Assembly: GCF_019933155.2 (NCBI RefSeq)
Contig: NZ_CP082944.1
Span: 1,118,001-1,182,000 of the forward strand
Source: Metabacillus dongyingensis
GTDB taxonomy: Bacteria > Bacillota > Bacilli > Bacillales > Bacillaceae
DNA length: 64,000 bases
Reading direction: 5' to 3'
Position numbers and translations under genes: made by a program. Of the stretch, positions 18,678 to 28,300 are shown piece after piece. The notes beneath the pieces were generated by a model. That model saw only the letters and a program-made list of their open reading frames with translations. It was not told the DNA's origin and ran no database searches. Each line of letters begins with the position of its first letter. Positions within the stretch are counted from its first letter, which is position 1.

Positions 18678-20213
18678 ATGTATAAACGTATATTTCAAGT
18701 ACTGATCATCCCTTTTTTCCTTCTCTCAGGTTTTTCAGTAAACACTGTTCGGGCACAAGAGAAGGAAGAACGATCGTGGCAAGATGAAAGTATGTATTTT
18801 ATTATGATTGACCGTTTCAATAATGGAGATACAAGCAACGATTTTGAAGCAAATCCTAAAAATCCGAAGGCATATCATGGCGGTGATCTCCAGGGAATTA
18901 TCGATAAACTGGATTACATTCAGGAAATGGGGTTCACATCTATTTGGCTGACTCCGGTCTTTGATAATGAAGAAGGCGGATATCACGGATATTGGATTCG
19001 TGATTTTAAAAACGTTGATGAGAACTTCGGAACACTTGACGATTTTAAGACGCTTGTAAAAGAAGCGCATAAACGAGATTTGAAGGTCATGCTTGATTTT
19101 GTCGTCAATCATACTGGCTATAAGCATCCATGGCTGAATGATCCGGAAAAGAATGACTGGTTCCATGAAAAAAAGGACATTGCCAACTGGCAAAATCAAG
19201 AGGAAGTAGAAAATGGCTGGCTGTTTGGATTGCCTGATTTAAACACCGAAAATCCTGAAACGAAAGCCTATTTAATGGATGCTGCCAAATGGTGGATTAC
19301 CGAGACAGACATCGACGGATATCGCCTGGATACTGTTCGTCATGTACCAAAAGCCTTTTGGGAGGAATTTTCAAAAGAAGTAAAATCAGTAAAGAAAGAT
19401 TTCTTTCTGATGGGAGAGGTATGGGATAAAGATCCGCGCTACGTAGCGGGTTATACGGAATCAGGACTAGATTCTGTGGTTGATTATCCTTTTTATGAAG
19501 ATGCTTCCAATGTGTTTTCAAAAGCAGGAGGCTCAACAGGCATGCTTGCCAACGTGTTTAAGCGCAATCAAGTTCTTTATAAGGATCCTTATCTATTAGG
19601 AAATTTTATTGATAATCATGATAATGAACGATTTACAAGGAAAGCTATTACAAATAATCAAAATCCGGTTACCCGGCTGAAAATGGCATTGACGTACATG
19701 TATTCTGCACCTGGTATGCCGATTGTGTATTATGGGACAGAGATTGCGATGGATGGCGGCAATGATCCGGACAATCGCCGGATGATGAACTTCCGTGCCA
19801 ATGATGATCTCATCAAGTATGTGTCAAAGCTTGGGAAAATCCGCTCTGAATTTCCATCTTTAAGACGCGGTGACCTGGATGTTTTATATGATGAAAAAGG
19901 AATGACCATTCTTAAAAGATCCTATAAGAACGAGGTAACTGTTATTGCCCTAAATAACTCCGCTGAATCAAGAAATGCTATTGTCCCTGCAAAAGCTCTT
20001 GATGAAAATAAAGAATTGCTCGGGTTGCTCACAGGCGATATAACGGAAGAAAAGAATGGAGAGTATGAATTTATTCTCGACCGTGAAACTGCTGAGATCT
20101 TTGAGGTTGGGGAAAAAACAGGCCCAAACTTTCCGCTGATCAGTGTATTCGTGGCAGTTCCAGCAGTATTTGCGGGATTCTTATATATGAACAGAAGAAA
20201 GAAGCAAGCATAA
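18678..20213 (+). CDS. Membrane-anchored extracellular alpha-amylase (GH13)
   Basis: A 511-residue secreted GH13 enzyme. An N-terminal signal peptide (about 1-26, ending VRA) is followed by the barrel with Asp218 (DGYRLD), Glu247 (MGEVWD) and Asp315 (FIDNHD) as catalytic triad and a C-terminal beta domain. The last 25 residues are one hydrophobic helix (FPLISVFVAVPAVFAGFLYM) plus NRRKKQA, which should hold the enzyme on the outer face of the membrane; there is no LPXTG motif. It resembles the B. megaterium-type amylases. Its position after mdxG fits a surface enzyme that supplies maltodextrins to the importer. Confidence 0.9.
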   Translation: MYKRIFQVLIIPFFLLSGFSVNTVRAQEKEERSWQDESMYFIMIDRFNNGDTSNDFEANPKNPKAYHGGDLQGIIDKLDYIQEMGFTSIWLTPVFDNEEGGYHGYWIRDFKNVDENFGTLDDFKTLVKEAHKRDLKVMLDFVVNHTGYKHPWLNDPEKNDWFHEKKDIANWQNQEEVENGWLFGLPDLNTENPETKAYLMDAAKWWITETDIDGYRLDTVRHVPKAFWEEFSKEVKSVKKDFFLMGEVWDKDPRYVAGYTESGLDSVVDYPFYEDASNVFSKAGGSTGMLANVFKRNQVLYKDPYLLGNFIDNHDNERFTRKAITNNQNPVTRLKMALTYMYSAPGMPIVYYGTEIAMDGGNDPDNRRMMNFRANDDLIKYVSKLGKIRSEFPSLRRGDLDVLYDEKGMTILKRSYKNEVTVIALNNSAESRNAIVPAKALDENKELLGLLTGDITEEKNGEYEFILDRETAEIFEVGEKTGPNFPLISVFVAVPAVFAGFLYMNRRKKQA

Positions 20214-20223
20214 TGCAAGTGTT

Positions 20224-20251
20224 CCAAAGGGAATGATCTAAGTCCCTTTGG
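20224..20251 (+). terminator. Probable terminator after the amylase gene
   Basis: Perfect 9-bp stem CCAAAGGGA/TCCCTTTGG with a 10-nt loop, ten bases after the stop. The following T run is poor (TTAT), so readthrough into the regulator gene is possible. Confidence 0.6.
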
Positions 20252-20268
20252 TTATAAAGTCTTTAAAC

Positions 20269-20282
20269 TGAATGCGTTTACA
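20269..20282 (+). promoter_or_regulatory. Candidate cre/operator before the LacI-family gene
   Basis: TGAATGCGTTTACA matches cre with one mismatch, 96 bp before the regulator start. It could serve CcpA control or autoregulation. Confidence 0.45.
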
Positions 20283-20377
20283 AAATTGGCTATTTTAATA
20301 AAATATGTTAAATTAGACTTTTCAATTTGGAGAAAAAACGGCTCCAAACAAGTTGAAAGTAAGAGAGGGATGGGATT

Positions 20378-21421
20378 GTGGCAACAATAAAAGATGTCGC
20401 AAGGTTAGCAAATGTAGCTCCATCAACTGTTTCGAGAGTGATTGCTAATAACCCGCGTATAAGTGAGAAAACAAAAGAAAGAGTAAGAGAAGCAATGACT
20501 GAGCTTGGATATCATCCTAATTTCATTGCCAGAAGTCTTGCAAATCAATCAACTCAGGCAATTGGAATTGTGATTCCAGGTTCTGCTGACAAAGCGTTTT
20601 TAAATCCCTTCTTCCCAGAAGTCATTCGCGGCATCAGTAAAGGAGCCCACCAGAAACATTATGCCCTGCATATGTCAACTGGTGAAACCGATGCAGAAAT
20701 TATGGAAGGTGTCGTGCAGATGGTTGAAGGAAAACGGGTCGACGGCATTGTTCTCTTATATTCACAAGTAGATGATAAACTGACTAAATATCTTCTTTTG
20801 AAAAATTTCCCGTTTGTAATCGTTGGAAAACCATTTAAGGACGTTGAGTTAATCACACACGTAGACAACGATAATTACCGGGCTGCAAAAGAAGTAACAG
20901 AACATCTGATAGAACTTGGACACGAACGAGTTGCATTTATTGGCGGTAATCTCAAGCTGGTGGTAACCGTTGAACGCCTTTTAGGCTATGAAAAGGCCAT
21001 ACGCAATGCAGGTTTGGAATACCGCGATGACTATATTGTACATGCTCAATTTCTTAAAGAAGGCGGACAGGCTGCGGTTCAGGAATTGTTTAAATTGAAT
21101 GAGCCGCCAACTGCACTTGTCGTAGCCGATGATCTGATGGCACTCGGAGTGCTGAACATGCTTGATGACATGGGCATCAATGTTCCTAATGATGTCTCTG
21201 TTGTATCGTTTAATAACGTAATGCTGTCAGAAGTTTCAAGACCGCCGCTTACGACTGTGGATATTAATATTTTTCAATTAGGCTATGAAGCTGCCAAGCA
21301 TGTGATCCAGCTGGTTGAAGATCCACTGGACCCGATAAAACGGATTATCATTCCTCATAAATTGATGAAGCGTCAATCCTGTATAGAATATCACTCAAAG
21401 AAAAAACTGCACCAGGAATAA
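20378..21421 (+). CDS. LacI-family regulator of the maltodextrin operon
   Basis: A 347-residue repressor. Residues 2-22 (TIKDVARLANVAPSTVSRVI) form the LacI helix-turn-helix and residues 45-60 the hinge; the rest is a periplasmic-binding-like sugar domain (GIVIPGSADKAFLNPFFPEV). GTG start after GAGAGG. The gene ends the locus and is the obvious candidate to bind the AACGTT-centred palindromes in the nplT-mdxE region. It is probably the functional equivalent of B. subtilis MdxR (YvdE) or streptococcal MalR, with maltose or maltodextrin as inducer; the inducer is inference. Confidence 0.88.
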   Translation: MATIKDVARLANVAPSTVSRVIANNPRISEKTKERVREAMTELGYHPNFIARSLANQSTQAIGIVIPGSADKAFLNPFFPEVIRGISKGAHQKHYALHMSTGETDAEIMEGVVQMVEGKRVDGIVLLYSQVDDKLTKYLLLKNFPFVIVGKPFKDVELITHVDNDNYRAAKEVTEHLIELGHERVAFIGGNLKLVVTVERLLGYEKAIRNAGLEYRDDYIVHAQFLKEGGQAAVQELFKLNEPPTALVVADDLMALGVLNMLDDMGINVPNDVSVVSFNNVMLSEVSRPPLTTVDINIFQLGYEAAKHVIQLVEDPLDPIKRIIIPHKLMKRQSCIEYHSKKKLHQE

Positions 21422-21430
21422 TGGTTAGAG

Positions 21431-21464
21431 GCTGCCCGGAAAATTTCAGGCGGCTTTTTTCTTT
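21431..21464 (+). terminator. Terminator after the LacI-family gene
   Basis: GCTGCC/GGCGGC stem (one G-U) with further inner pairing, followed by TTTTTTCTTTT. Confidence 0.78.
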
Positions 21465-21685
21465 TATCGGATGACGGGAACTAATTTCAATCATTCCCAA
21501 ACTGCATTTAGTTGGAAGTGAATTTTTATTAGCGGAAATGTTGAATTATTTAGCCAAAGACGGTAATTTTTTATCCAAGCCCTCATTTATAAACATTTTG
21601 TATCATTAATATGGAACATTTCGCAGGAAATGAAGTAAATTCGTCAGCCGCAGCCGACAAAAAAATCTTCAAAGCTAACATCCTG
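21465..21685. other. Intergenic stretch with no recognised feature
   Basis: Between two convergent genes. AT-rich, with no open frame, promoter or stem of note. Confidence 0.5.
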
Positions 21686-21721
21686 AATAAAAACAGACAG
21701 CATGCAAAGGCATGATGTCTG
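21686..21721 (-). terminator. Terminator of the penicillin-acylase gene
   Basis: Minus-strand 12-bp stem (arms 21721-21710 and 21705-21694, one mismatch) followed by TTTTTATT. Confidence 0.85.
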
Positions 21722-21736
21722 CTCTTATCATTCCGG

Positions 21737-24121
21737 TCATTTCTCCGGCAATAATGTCAATTTCTCTCCCGCATGCTCAGGCTGTATATCCGTCACATGA
21801 TAAGTACCGTTTACCCAATCCTGAAGCTGATCCTGATACCAGCTGCTTCTGACATGACCTGACTGGCCCGGTCCGACAATGTGATGTCCTTTGGCGAGGT
21901 CTGCTGCATCAATGACAAACCTCCAAGAAGCGCCGTGGTCCACAATTCCCTCTTCATTGTAATTTGCTGCGCCCACCGTAATTTGGCTGCCGCCGACAGG
22001 CACTGGTTTCTCATGATTAAACAGCCATTTTAAAACTGGGGAGGCATTTGAGAGAGGGTGTCCGAAATAAAGCTGATGATAGTCACCCCATTTCCATGCC
22101 TTAGGGTTATCCCCGTATTCTTCTTTAAGAGAAACTACCACATTCTCAAAAGAAGTGAGCAATACTTGATCAAGGCCGCCCTTATCTGAGAACCACTCAG
22201 ATTCATCGCCGTTAAATGCACGTCTAAGGAGTTCATCAACGATTCCCTGTTTTCCTTCAAATAAGTCATCCATTTCATTTGGTACAGCATCCTTAAAAAG
22301 GGTGAGCGGAATTTCTTTCATCAGCAAGTGAAAGAGAAGAGGAGCTGCCAAGTCTTTATCATCTGTCATATTCCATTTTGAAAGCAAATTCACAGAAGCT
22401 TTTTCGGCCTTATTCAGATCACCCGCTCTAATCCTTTCAAGAATAAAAGGCAAAAATTCTTCGGCATATAAATTCCGCTGATCCATCTGCAGTTTTTTCA
22501 TATCATTTAAAGTGAACTTTTCTTCTTTCTCTAAAACCTCTTTTATCCTCATATACCGATAAGGCTGGGCCCAATGATGACTGAGATGGTAAGGGTAAGA
22601 ATCATCAATCACCTTATTGTTTGCCGTAGCAACAAACCCTTCTTCGGGATTGACCGAACGGGGAAGCTCGTCATAGGGGATGAATCCTTCCCATTCATAT
22701 TCATCTGTCCAGCCCGGTACAGGAATCATGCCGTCTCCTTTTTTCCTGATTGGAATTTTCCCGTTGGCTTTATAGGCAATCGTTCCGTCTGCCCCGGCAA
22801 AAACAAAATTTTGCGTTGGAACGTGAAAATCTTCAAGTGCCTGTTCGAATTCGTTCCAATCTTTAGCTTTGTTCATTGAGAGCACTGCCTGGAATTCTGT
22901 TGACGGCATAAGGGCTGTCCATTTCATTGAGAGTGCTGTATTCTGTTTTTTATCAAATGCAAATTCAGACATAATCGGACCGTGTCTTGTTTCAATAACC
23001 TCATATTCAAGTGTCTTTTCATCCTTAACCGCAATTGGCTCTTTAAACACTTTCGCATCTTCCCATTTGTTGTTATATAAAAATTGGTGCGGATTAACCG
23101 GATTTCGTTTTTCAATATATAAATCCTGTACATCTGGTCCTGTATTTGTCACCCCCCAGGCAATATGATCATTGTGTCCAAGAATAATTCCCGGGACCCC
23201 GGCAAAGACAACGCCGCTGACATTCATGCTGTCACTTTGCAGATGCATCTGATACCAAATCGACGGTGTGGCGAGTGAAAGATGGGGATCATCTGCAAGC
23301 AGCGGCTTTCCGCTTTCGCTTTTTTCACCGCTTACAACCCAGTTGTTGCTTCCGTTAAATTCAGGTGGAATAACGGCACTTGCAAAACTTTTTTCCAAGT
23401 TCATATCCACTTCCTCATAAGCGGACAGAATTTCAGGTGCATCCTTTGGATAGGAAGGGAATAAGTCATATGCTTTCTCTTTTGAAAACGTACCTAAAGC
23501 CCAGTAGCGAAACGCCTGCCCGGACCAGTGACCGCCTAAATCAAAAGCCATGTATTTACCGATTGTAAGTGAATCGATTGGTGTCCATTCTGCCGGCTCA
23601 TATTTCAGCAGTTTAAATTCAAGAGGCAGCGTACCTTCTGCTTTTGCTTCTTTCATAAAAACATTTACACCGTCTGCAAACCACTGCATAGCATCTCTGG
23701 AGGATTGATCATACTCAGGATATGAAGCTTCAGCTGCCCTTCTTAAGCCCAGCGTTCTGAAAAACTTGTCCTTATCAATAGTGGCCGCGCCTACCACTTC
23801 ACTCAGCATTCCTGATGCCTGTCTCCTGCTTAAATCCATCTGGAAGAGGCGATCCTGAGCCTGTACATATCCCTGCGCGATGTATAAATCCTTTTCAGAT
23901 TGCGCGGTAATATGCGGAACTCCATTTTTATCCCTGGTTACTTCAACTGCATTGGTCATTCCGCTTACAATTACTTCTCCCTTTAGTTGGGGAAGACTTT
24001 TCTCAATGAAAAGGTTTACAAAAATAAATGCACTTATTAATAGAAAGAGAAGTGCACCAAGTCCAATCCATAAACTCCTTCGCCGCTTAGGTTCAAATCT
24101 TCGTTCAGCCTTTGCCTCCAT
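21737..24121 (-). CDS. Penicillin acylase family N-terminal-nucleophile hydrolase
   Basis: A 794-residue member of the penicillin G/AHL acylase family (peptidase S45). After a basic cytosolic start and one membrane anchor (about 16-40) comes the alpha-chain region with VEVTRDKNGVPHITAQS. The spacer ends before Ser258 (GSNNWVVSG), the expected nucleophile exposed by autocleavage, followed by LADDPHLSLATPSIWYQMH. It would hydrolyse amide bonds outside the membrane; substrate (penicillin side chains, acyl-homoserine lactones or peptides) is unknown. ATG at 24121 is favoured because the GTG at 24130 overlaps the TGGAGTG ribosome site. Stands alone. Confidence 0.88.
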   Translation of the reverse strand: MEAKAERRFEPKRRRSLWIGLGALLFLLISAFIFVNLFIEKSLPQLKGEVIVSGMTNAVEVTRDKNGVPHITAQSEKDLYIAQGYVQAQDRLFQMDLSRRQASGMLSEVVGAATIDKDKFFRTLGLRRAAEASYPEYDQSSRDAMQWFADGVNVFMKEAKAEGTLPLEFKLLKYEPAEWTPIDSLTIGKYMAFDLGGHWSGQAFRYWALGTFSKEKAYDLFPSYPKDAPEILSAYEEVDMNLEKSFASAVIPPEFNGSNNWVVSGEKSESGKPLLADDPHLSLATPSIWYQMHLQSDSMNVSGVVFAGVPGIILGHNDHIAWGVTNTGPDVQDLYIEKRNPVNPHQFLYNNKWEDAKVFKEPIAVKDEKTLEYEVIETRHGPIMSEFAFDKKQNTALSMKWTALMPSTEFQAVLSMNKAKDWNEFEQALEDFHVPTQNFVFAGADGTIAYKANGKIPIRKKGDGMIPVPGWTDEYEWEGFIPYDELPRSVNPEEGFVATANNKVIDDSYPYHLSHHWAQPYRYMRIKEVLEKEEKFTLNDMKKLQMDQRNLYAEEFLPFILERIRAGDLNKAEKASVNLLSKWNMTDDKDLAAPLLFHLLMKEIPLTLFKDAVPNEMDDLFEGKQGIVDELLRRAFNGDESEWFSDKGGLDQVLLTSFENVVVSLKEEYGDNPKAWKWGDYHQLYFGHPLSNASPVLKWLFNHEKPVPVGGSQITVGAANYNEEGIVDHGASWRFVIDAADLAKGHHIVGPGQSGHVRSSWYQDQLQDWVNGTYHVTDIQPEHAGEKLTLLPEK

Positions 24122-24295
24122 GATTCTCACACTCCAAATATCAGTTAAGTGAATATATTACACTCTGTTCGTGAAAATCCTGTATGCTAAAAAAATTTTG
24201 AACTAATCCTCTTTTTTCGGAGGAAAACGTATCATTCAATCTTTTTTAAATCCATATATATAACCAACTGACAATAGAAAATAGGTGGATTCATA

Positions 24296-25231
24296 ATGAA
24301 AAAGATTTTACTGTTTGCAGATCCCGGCATTGATGATTCTTTAGCTATTATCTATGCTTTATTAAGCCCCGAGATTGAGCTGTTAGGCATTGTTACAAGT
24401 TATGGAAATGTAACGAAACAGCAGGCAACGGAAAACGCAGCATATCTGCTTAAGCTCGCAGGAAGAGAAGATATTCCAGTGATAGAGGGGGCGACCTTTC
24501 CTTTGAGCGGCGAGGTTTCGGTCTATTATCCTGAAATACATGGAGAAGAAGGACTGGGCCCGATTAGACCTCCAAAGGGATTGAATGTAGTTGTGAGGGA
24601 TTTTAGTTATATTTTCGATATCATTAAACAAAACAAAGATATCACCATAGTTGATACCGGCAGAACTACCTCTCTGTCTAATGCATTTAATTTAAAACTT
24701 GAATTGATGAAAGAAATCAAAGAAATCTATTTAATGGGAGGTGCTTTTTTTGTACCGGGAAATGTAACCCCTCTTGCAGAAGCAAATTTTTATGGAGATC
24801 CAATAGCAGTTAATGTTGTCTTAGACTATGCAAACGAAGTCTATATCACACCTTTAAACGTCACCAACCGAGCTATTGTTACAAGAGAAATTGCTAATTA
24901 TATTTATTCAATAGCCTCAAATCCTTTCAAAGAGCTTATTCCGTCCATAACAAACTATTATGCAGATGCTTATGCTAAACTGAGGCCTGGAGGGAGAGGG
25001 GCCTCTATCCATGACGTGTTTACGCTTTACTATATGCTGAATAAAGACAAGATTTATTCTGTTACTAAAGATGTAGAGGTATCTGTCTTAGAAACGGCAA
25101 GAGGACTCAGCTATGCTGATTTTCGCACTAATCAGATGCAGCCAGGTGCAAGGCATACCATTGCCCTTAATTTTCAGTATCAGGACTTCCTGGCTGATTT
25201 TATTAAAGTTATGTCTTCACCGCTTAGGTAA
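24296..25231 (+). CDS. Inosine-uridine-type nucleoside hydrolase
   Basis: A 311-residue calcium-dependent N-ribohydrolase that splits nucleosides into base and ribose. The N-terminal DPGIDDSLAI matches the DPGxDDxxA metal-binding signature, GIVTSYGNVT follows, and YLMGGAFFVPGNVTPLAEANFYGDP is the substrate-site block; the late Asp lies in SIHDVFTLY. ATG follows TAGGTGG. It is a single-gene unit with its own terminator. Base specificity cannot be read. Confidence 0.88.
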   Translation: MKKILLFADPGIDDSLAIIYALLSPEIELLGIVTSYGNVTKQQATENAAYLLKLAGREDIPVIEGATFPLSGEVSVYYPEIHGEEGLGPIRPPKGLNVVVRDFSYIFDIIKQNKDITIVDTGRTTSLSNAFNLKLELMKEIKEIYLMGGAFFVPGNVTPLAEANFYGDPIAVNVVLDYANEVYITPLNVTNRAIVTREIANYIYSIASNPFKELIPSITNYYADAYAKLRPGGRGASIHDVFTLYYMLNKDKIYSVTKDVEVSVLETARGLSYADFRTNQMQPGARHTIALNFQYQDFLADFIKVMSSPLR

Positions 25232-25250
25232 GCAAATTGTATGCTCTGAT

Positions 25251-25286
25251 AACCTGCATATTGTACTTGGTGTGCAGGTTTTTTTA
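25251..25286 (+). terminator. Terminator after the nucleoside hydrolase gene
   Basis: AACCTGCA/TGCAGGTT core stem extended by G-U pairs, then TTTTTTTATT. Confidence 0.85.
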
Positions 25287-25375
25287 TTAGAAAAAAACGG
25301 CTTACAAACTATATAAAACAAAGTATATTTAAAGAGAAGAAATTTACATTCTGAATAATCTGGCGAGGGGTAAAA

Positions 25376-28300
25376 ATGAAGATTTCATACATAGAAGAAA
25401 TGCTGAAAAAACATGACTATTCTGCTGCAATCCGTCACTTTTTAGAAGGATACAGGGAAGTCGCGGAGGAGAATAAGCTTACGCGTTTCCGCGGTTTCAT
25501 CCGGTCATTCCTGGATGAAAGCCAACTAAAATACTTGCTTCAAGTTTTAGATGCATCATTAATGGACCAGCTAAGCGGTATCATTATAAGAGACAGTTAC
25601 CGCAGATTAAAATCTCCTCAAACGGCTCTATGGTATTGCGAGCAGCTGATTGATGAGAACAAGCTGATTGAGGCAGAAGAACTTTTAAAGGAATTAGAAG
25701 AGCAGGAACTACCCGGTGAACTGAGGGAAAAGCTTTATTTTACAATGGCAAGTGCACTTATTGGGATGCGGCGATTAAAGGCTGCCGAGGCTTATCTGAA
25801 GAAGTGCGAATCTGCAGCAGGTGATCCGATGGATACACGCTGGGCGTACTTTTATTTGCAGACCGGAGAATGGGACAAGGCTGTTTCATACTTAGAAGCA
25901 GGTACAAAAGATAAAAAAGATGGTGTGATCGCTTATTTGCTGCTTGTTCAGCATTATGCCATTCAAGGCGAAGCCGGAAAGTCACAGACTCTATTGGAAG
26001 AAGGACTATTACTTTATCCAGCCTATCCAAAACTGATCCTTGAAAAAATTAGACTTAGCTATAAACAGAAGCGCTGGACGGAGATGGAGAAAGCAATCTC
26101 AGACTTAAATCAGCTGGCTCCTTTTCATGAATATAAAAGAATGGCAGAGTATTACACGGCTGATTCCTTATATGACCAGAAAGAATTTGAGAAACTTCAA
26201 GCATTTTTGGCAGAGCATAGTGAATTTAAAAAAGAATCCCATTATAAAAATTTTACTGGCCGAACGGACGATGCTGCTAAAATGCTGAACTTTAAGCCGG
26301 TTGTACAAAAATATAATTATTGTGTCCCGGCATGTGCCGAAATGATTTTCAGCATGTACAGCAAATCATATAAACAGGATGAAATCGCAGACTTTGTTTA
26401 TTCAGTTTCAGGTTCAAAACTCTCCAAAATGATCGAGTATTTTGAAGAAAAAGAGTTTGCAGGCAAATACTTTTTTGGAAATCCCGACGTTTTCAAAACC
26501 CTGATTGACCAAAATACGGCTGTTATGATTAATATCGACTTTCCAACGACATCCCATGTTCAATTTCTTGCGGGCTACGATGACAATTTACAAGTCTTCC
26601 ACGTTCAGGATCCTAATCTCAGAGACACACATGAAGTGATGTATGAGGACCTTGAACGGGAGTATGGGAACAACGGAGCTTTGTCATTAGCTATTCTTCC
26701 TGAAAATGAAACTGCAAAATTGGAGGTTTTGTCTGACAATGAACACGAATTAGCAATCAAACTCTTTTCATTGACCGAGATCTCTCACGGGCAGCTGAGT
26801 GATTCTGAACAATCCTTTTTAAAAGAAAATCTTCACAATATGGCTGTCTCTGCCTATATCATTAAATATCTTCCTGATTTAGTAGCAGAAGAGATTTTGG
26901 ATGCAGCGGCAAAGCATGTTTTTGAGCATTCGAAGGAGTCAGAATACCGCAGCCTCTCTGCAGCCATGGCGTATTTCAGCGTAAAAAACAATGACCGCGC
27001 AGTGGAATACTTGGAACAAATTCCTTTTAGGCATAACCTTGCTGCTTATTGGTATGCAAAAGGCAGATTATGCTATAACAAGGATGACTATGACAGTGCT
27101 TTTACGGCATTTACTGAAGCCTTGAAATTTGAACCGGATGACCATATTCTTTGGGGCTATCTTGCTCTGACTGAACTAAATAGAGACCGTGTAAAGGAAG
27201 CTTTGAGATATTCGGAGATTGCGATGGATATTAATGAGGAAGATGGGTTTTCACAAATCAACCATGGAATTATTCTAATGGATATGAACGAGCATGAAAA
27301 AGCGAGAAACCTCTTCCACACTTTCTTGAAAAGAGAAAAGCAGGACGGGTATGTATGGTTTCAGCGGGCGTTGTGCGATAAAGAATTAGGCAGATACCAT
27401 CTTGCAAGGAGAGGATTTCAGACTGCTATTGCACTGGAGCCGGAAACACCGCTTGGATATAAAGAGCTTGCAGGGCTTTATGAATTTGTATATGAGGATG
27501 TTCCTGCAGCGAAAGAGATACTTGAGCAGGGGATTAAAGCTGCTGAAGATAAACAGATGCTGATCCATGAAGCGGGAGATTTATTTGAGCGTGCCGGAGA
27601 ATTTGATCAAGCAAGGCGATTCTATCAACAGGCAGCTGAGCTGAACCCGAAAGATGTGTATGCTCGTATTTCCCTTGCAGCTCTTTATAAAGACGAAGGT
27701 AAAACAGATCAATTTTTCAAGACCATTCACCTTGATTTTGAACAATTTCAAAAGGACAGTGAATTTCTAATCAATGCCGGAAAGCTTATGTTTGCTGCTA
27801 GTGTTGAAATGGAAGAAAAGGATTCATATATGGACCTGGCACTTTCTTATGTAGAAAAAGGAGTTTTATATGCAGATTCAAATATAGGGGAAGCCGTTGA
27901 GATTTATGTTGATCTGGTGTCTGAAACGCCATATTCACGCCGAGGGGTGGAGTTTTTAGAAAGCTTGAAAGAAGGAAAAAAAGACGAATTTTTTCTTATC
28001 AGCTATATCGGCTGTTTATATGAGTCTCAGGGTCTTTTGGATAAAGCAAAGCAGTATTTAAAGCAGGCTATTTCCTTAAATAATGATGATGTTCTTCCGT
28101 TTTACCGGCTTGGGGAGATCGCCTTAAAACAAGAAAATTTTGTTGAGGCAGAAAAACAGTACAAACGGGTGCTCGCGCTTGATCCTGCACATGAGCAGGC
28201 GATGCTGGATCTCGCTTCCATAGCAAATGCCAGAGAGGACAGGGAAGCAGAAAAAGAATACCTGATGTCTGCATTTAAACTCGATCCATATTGCATTTCT

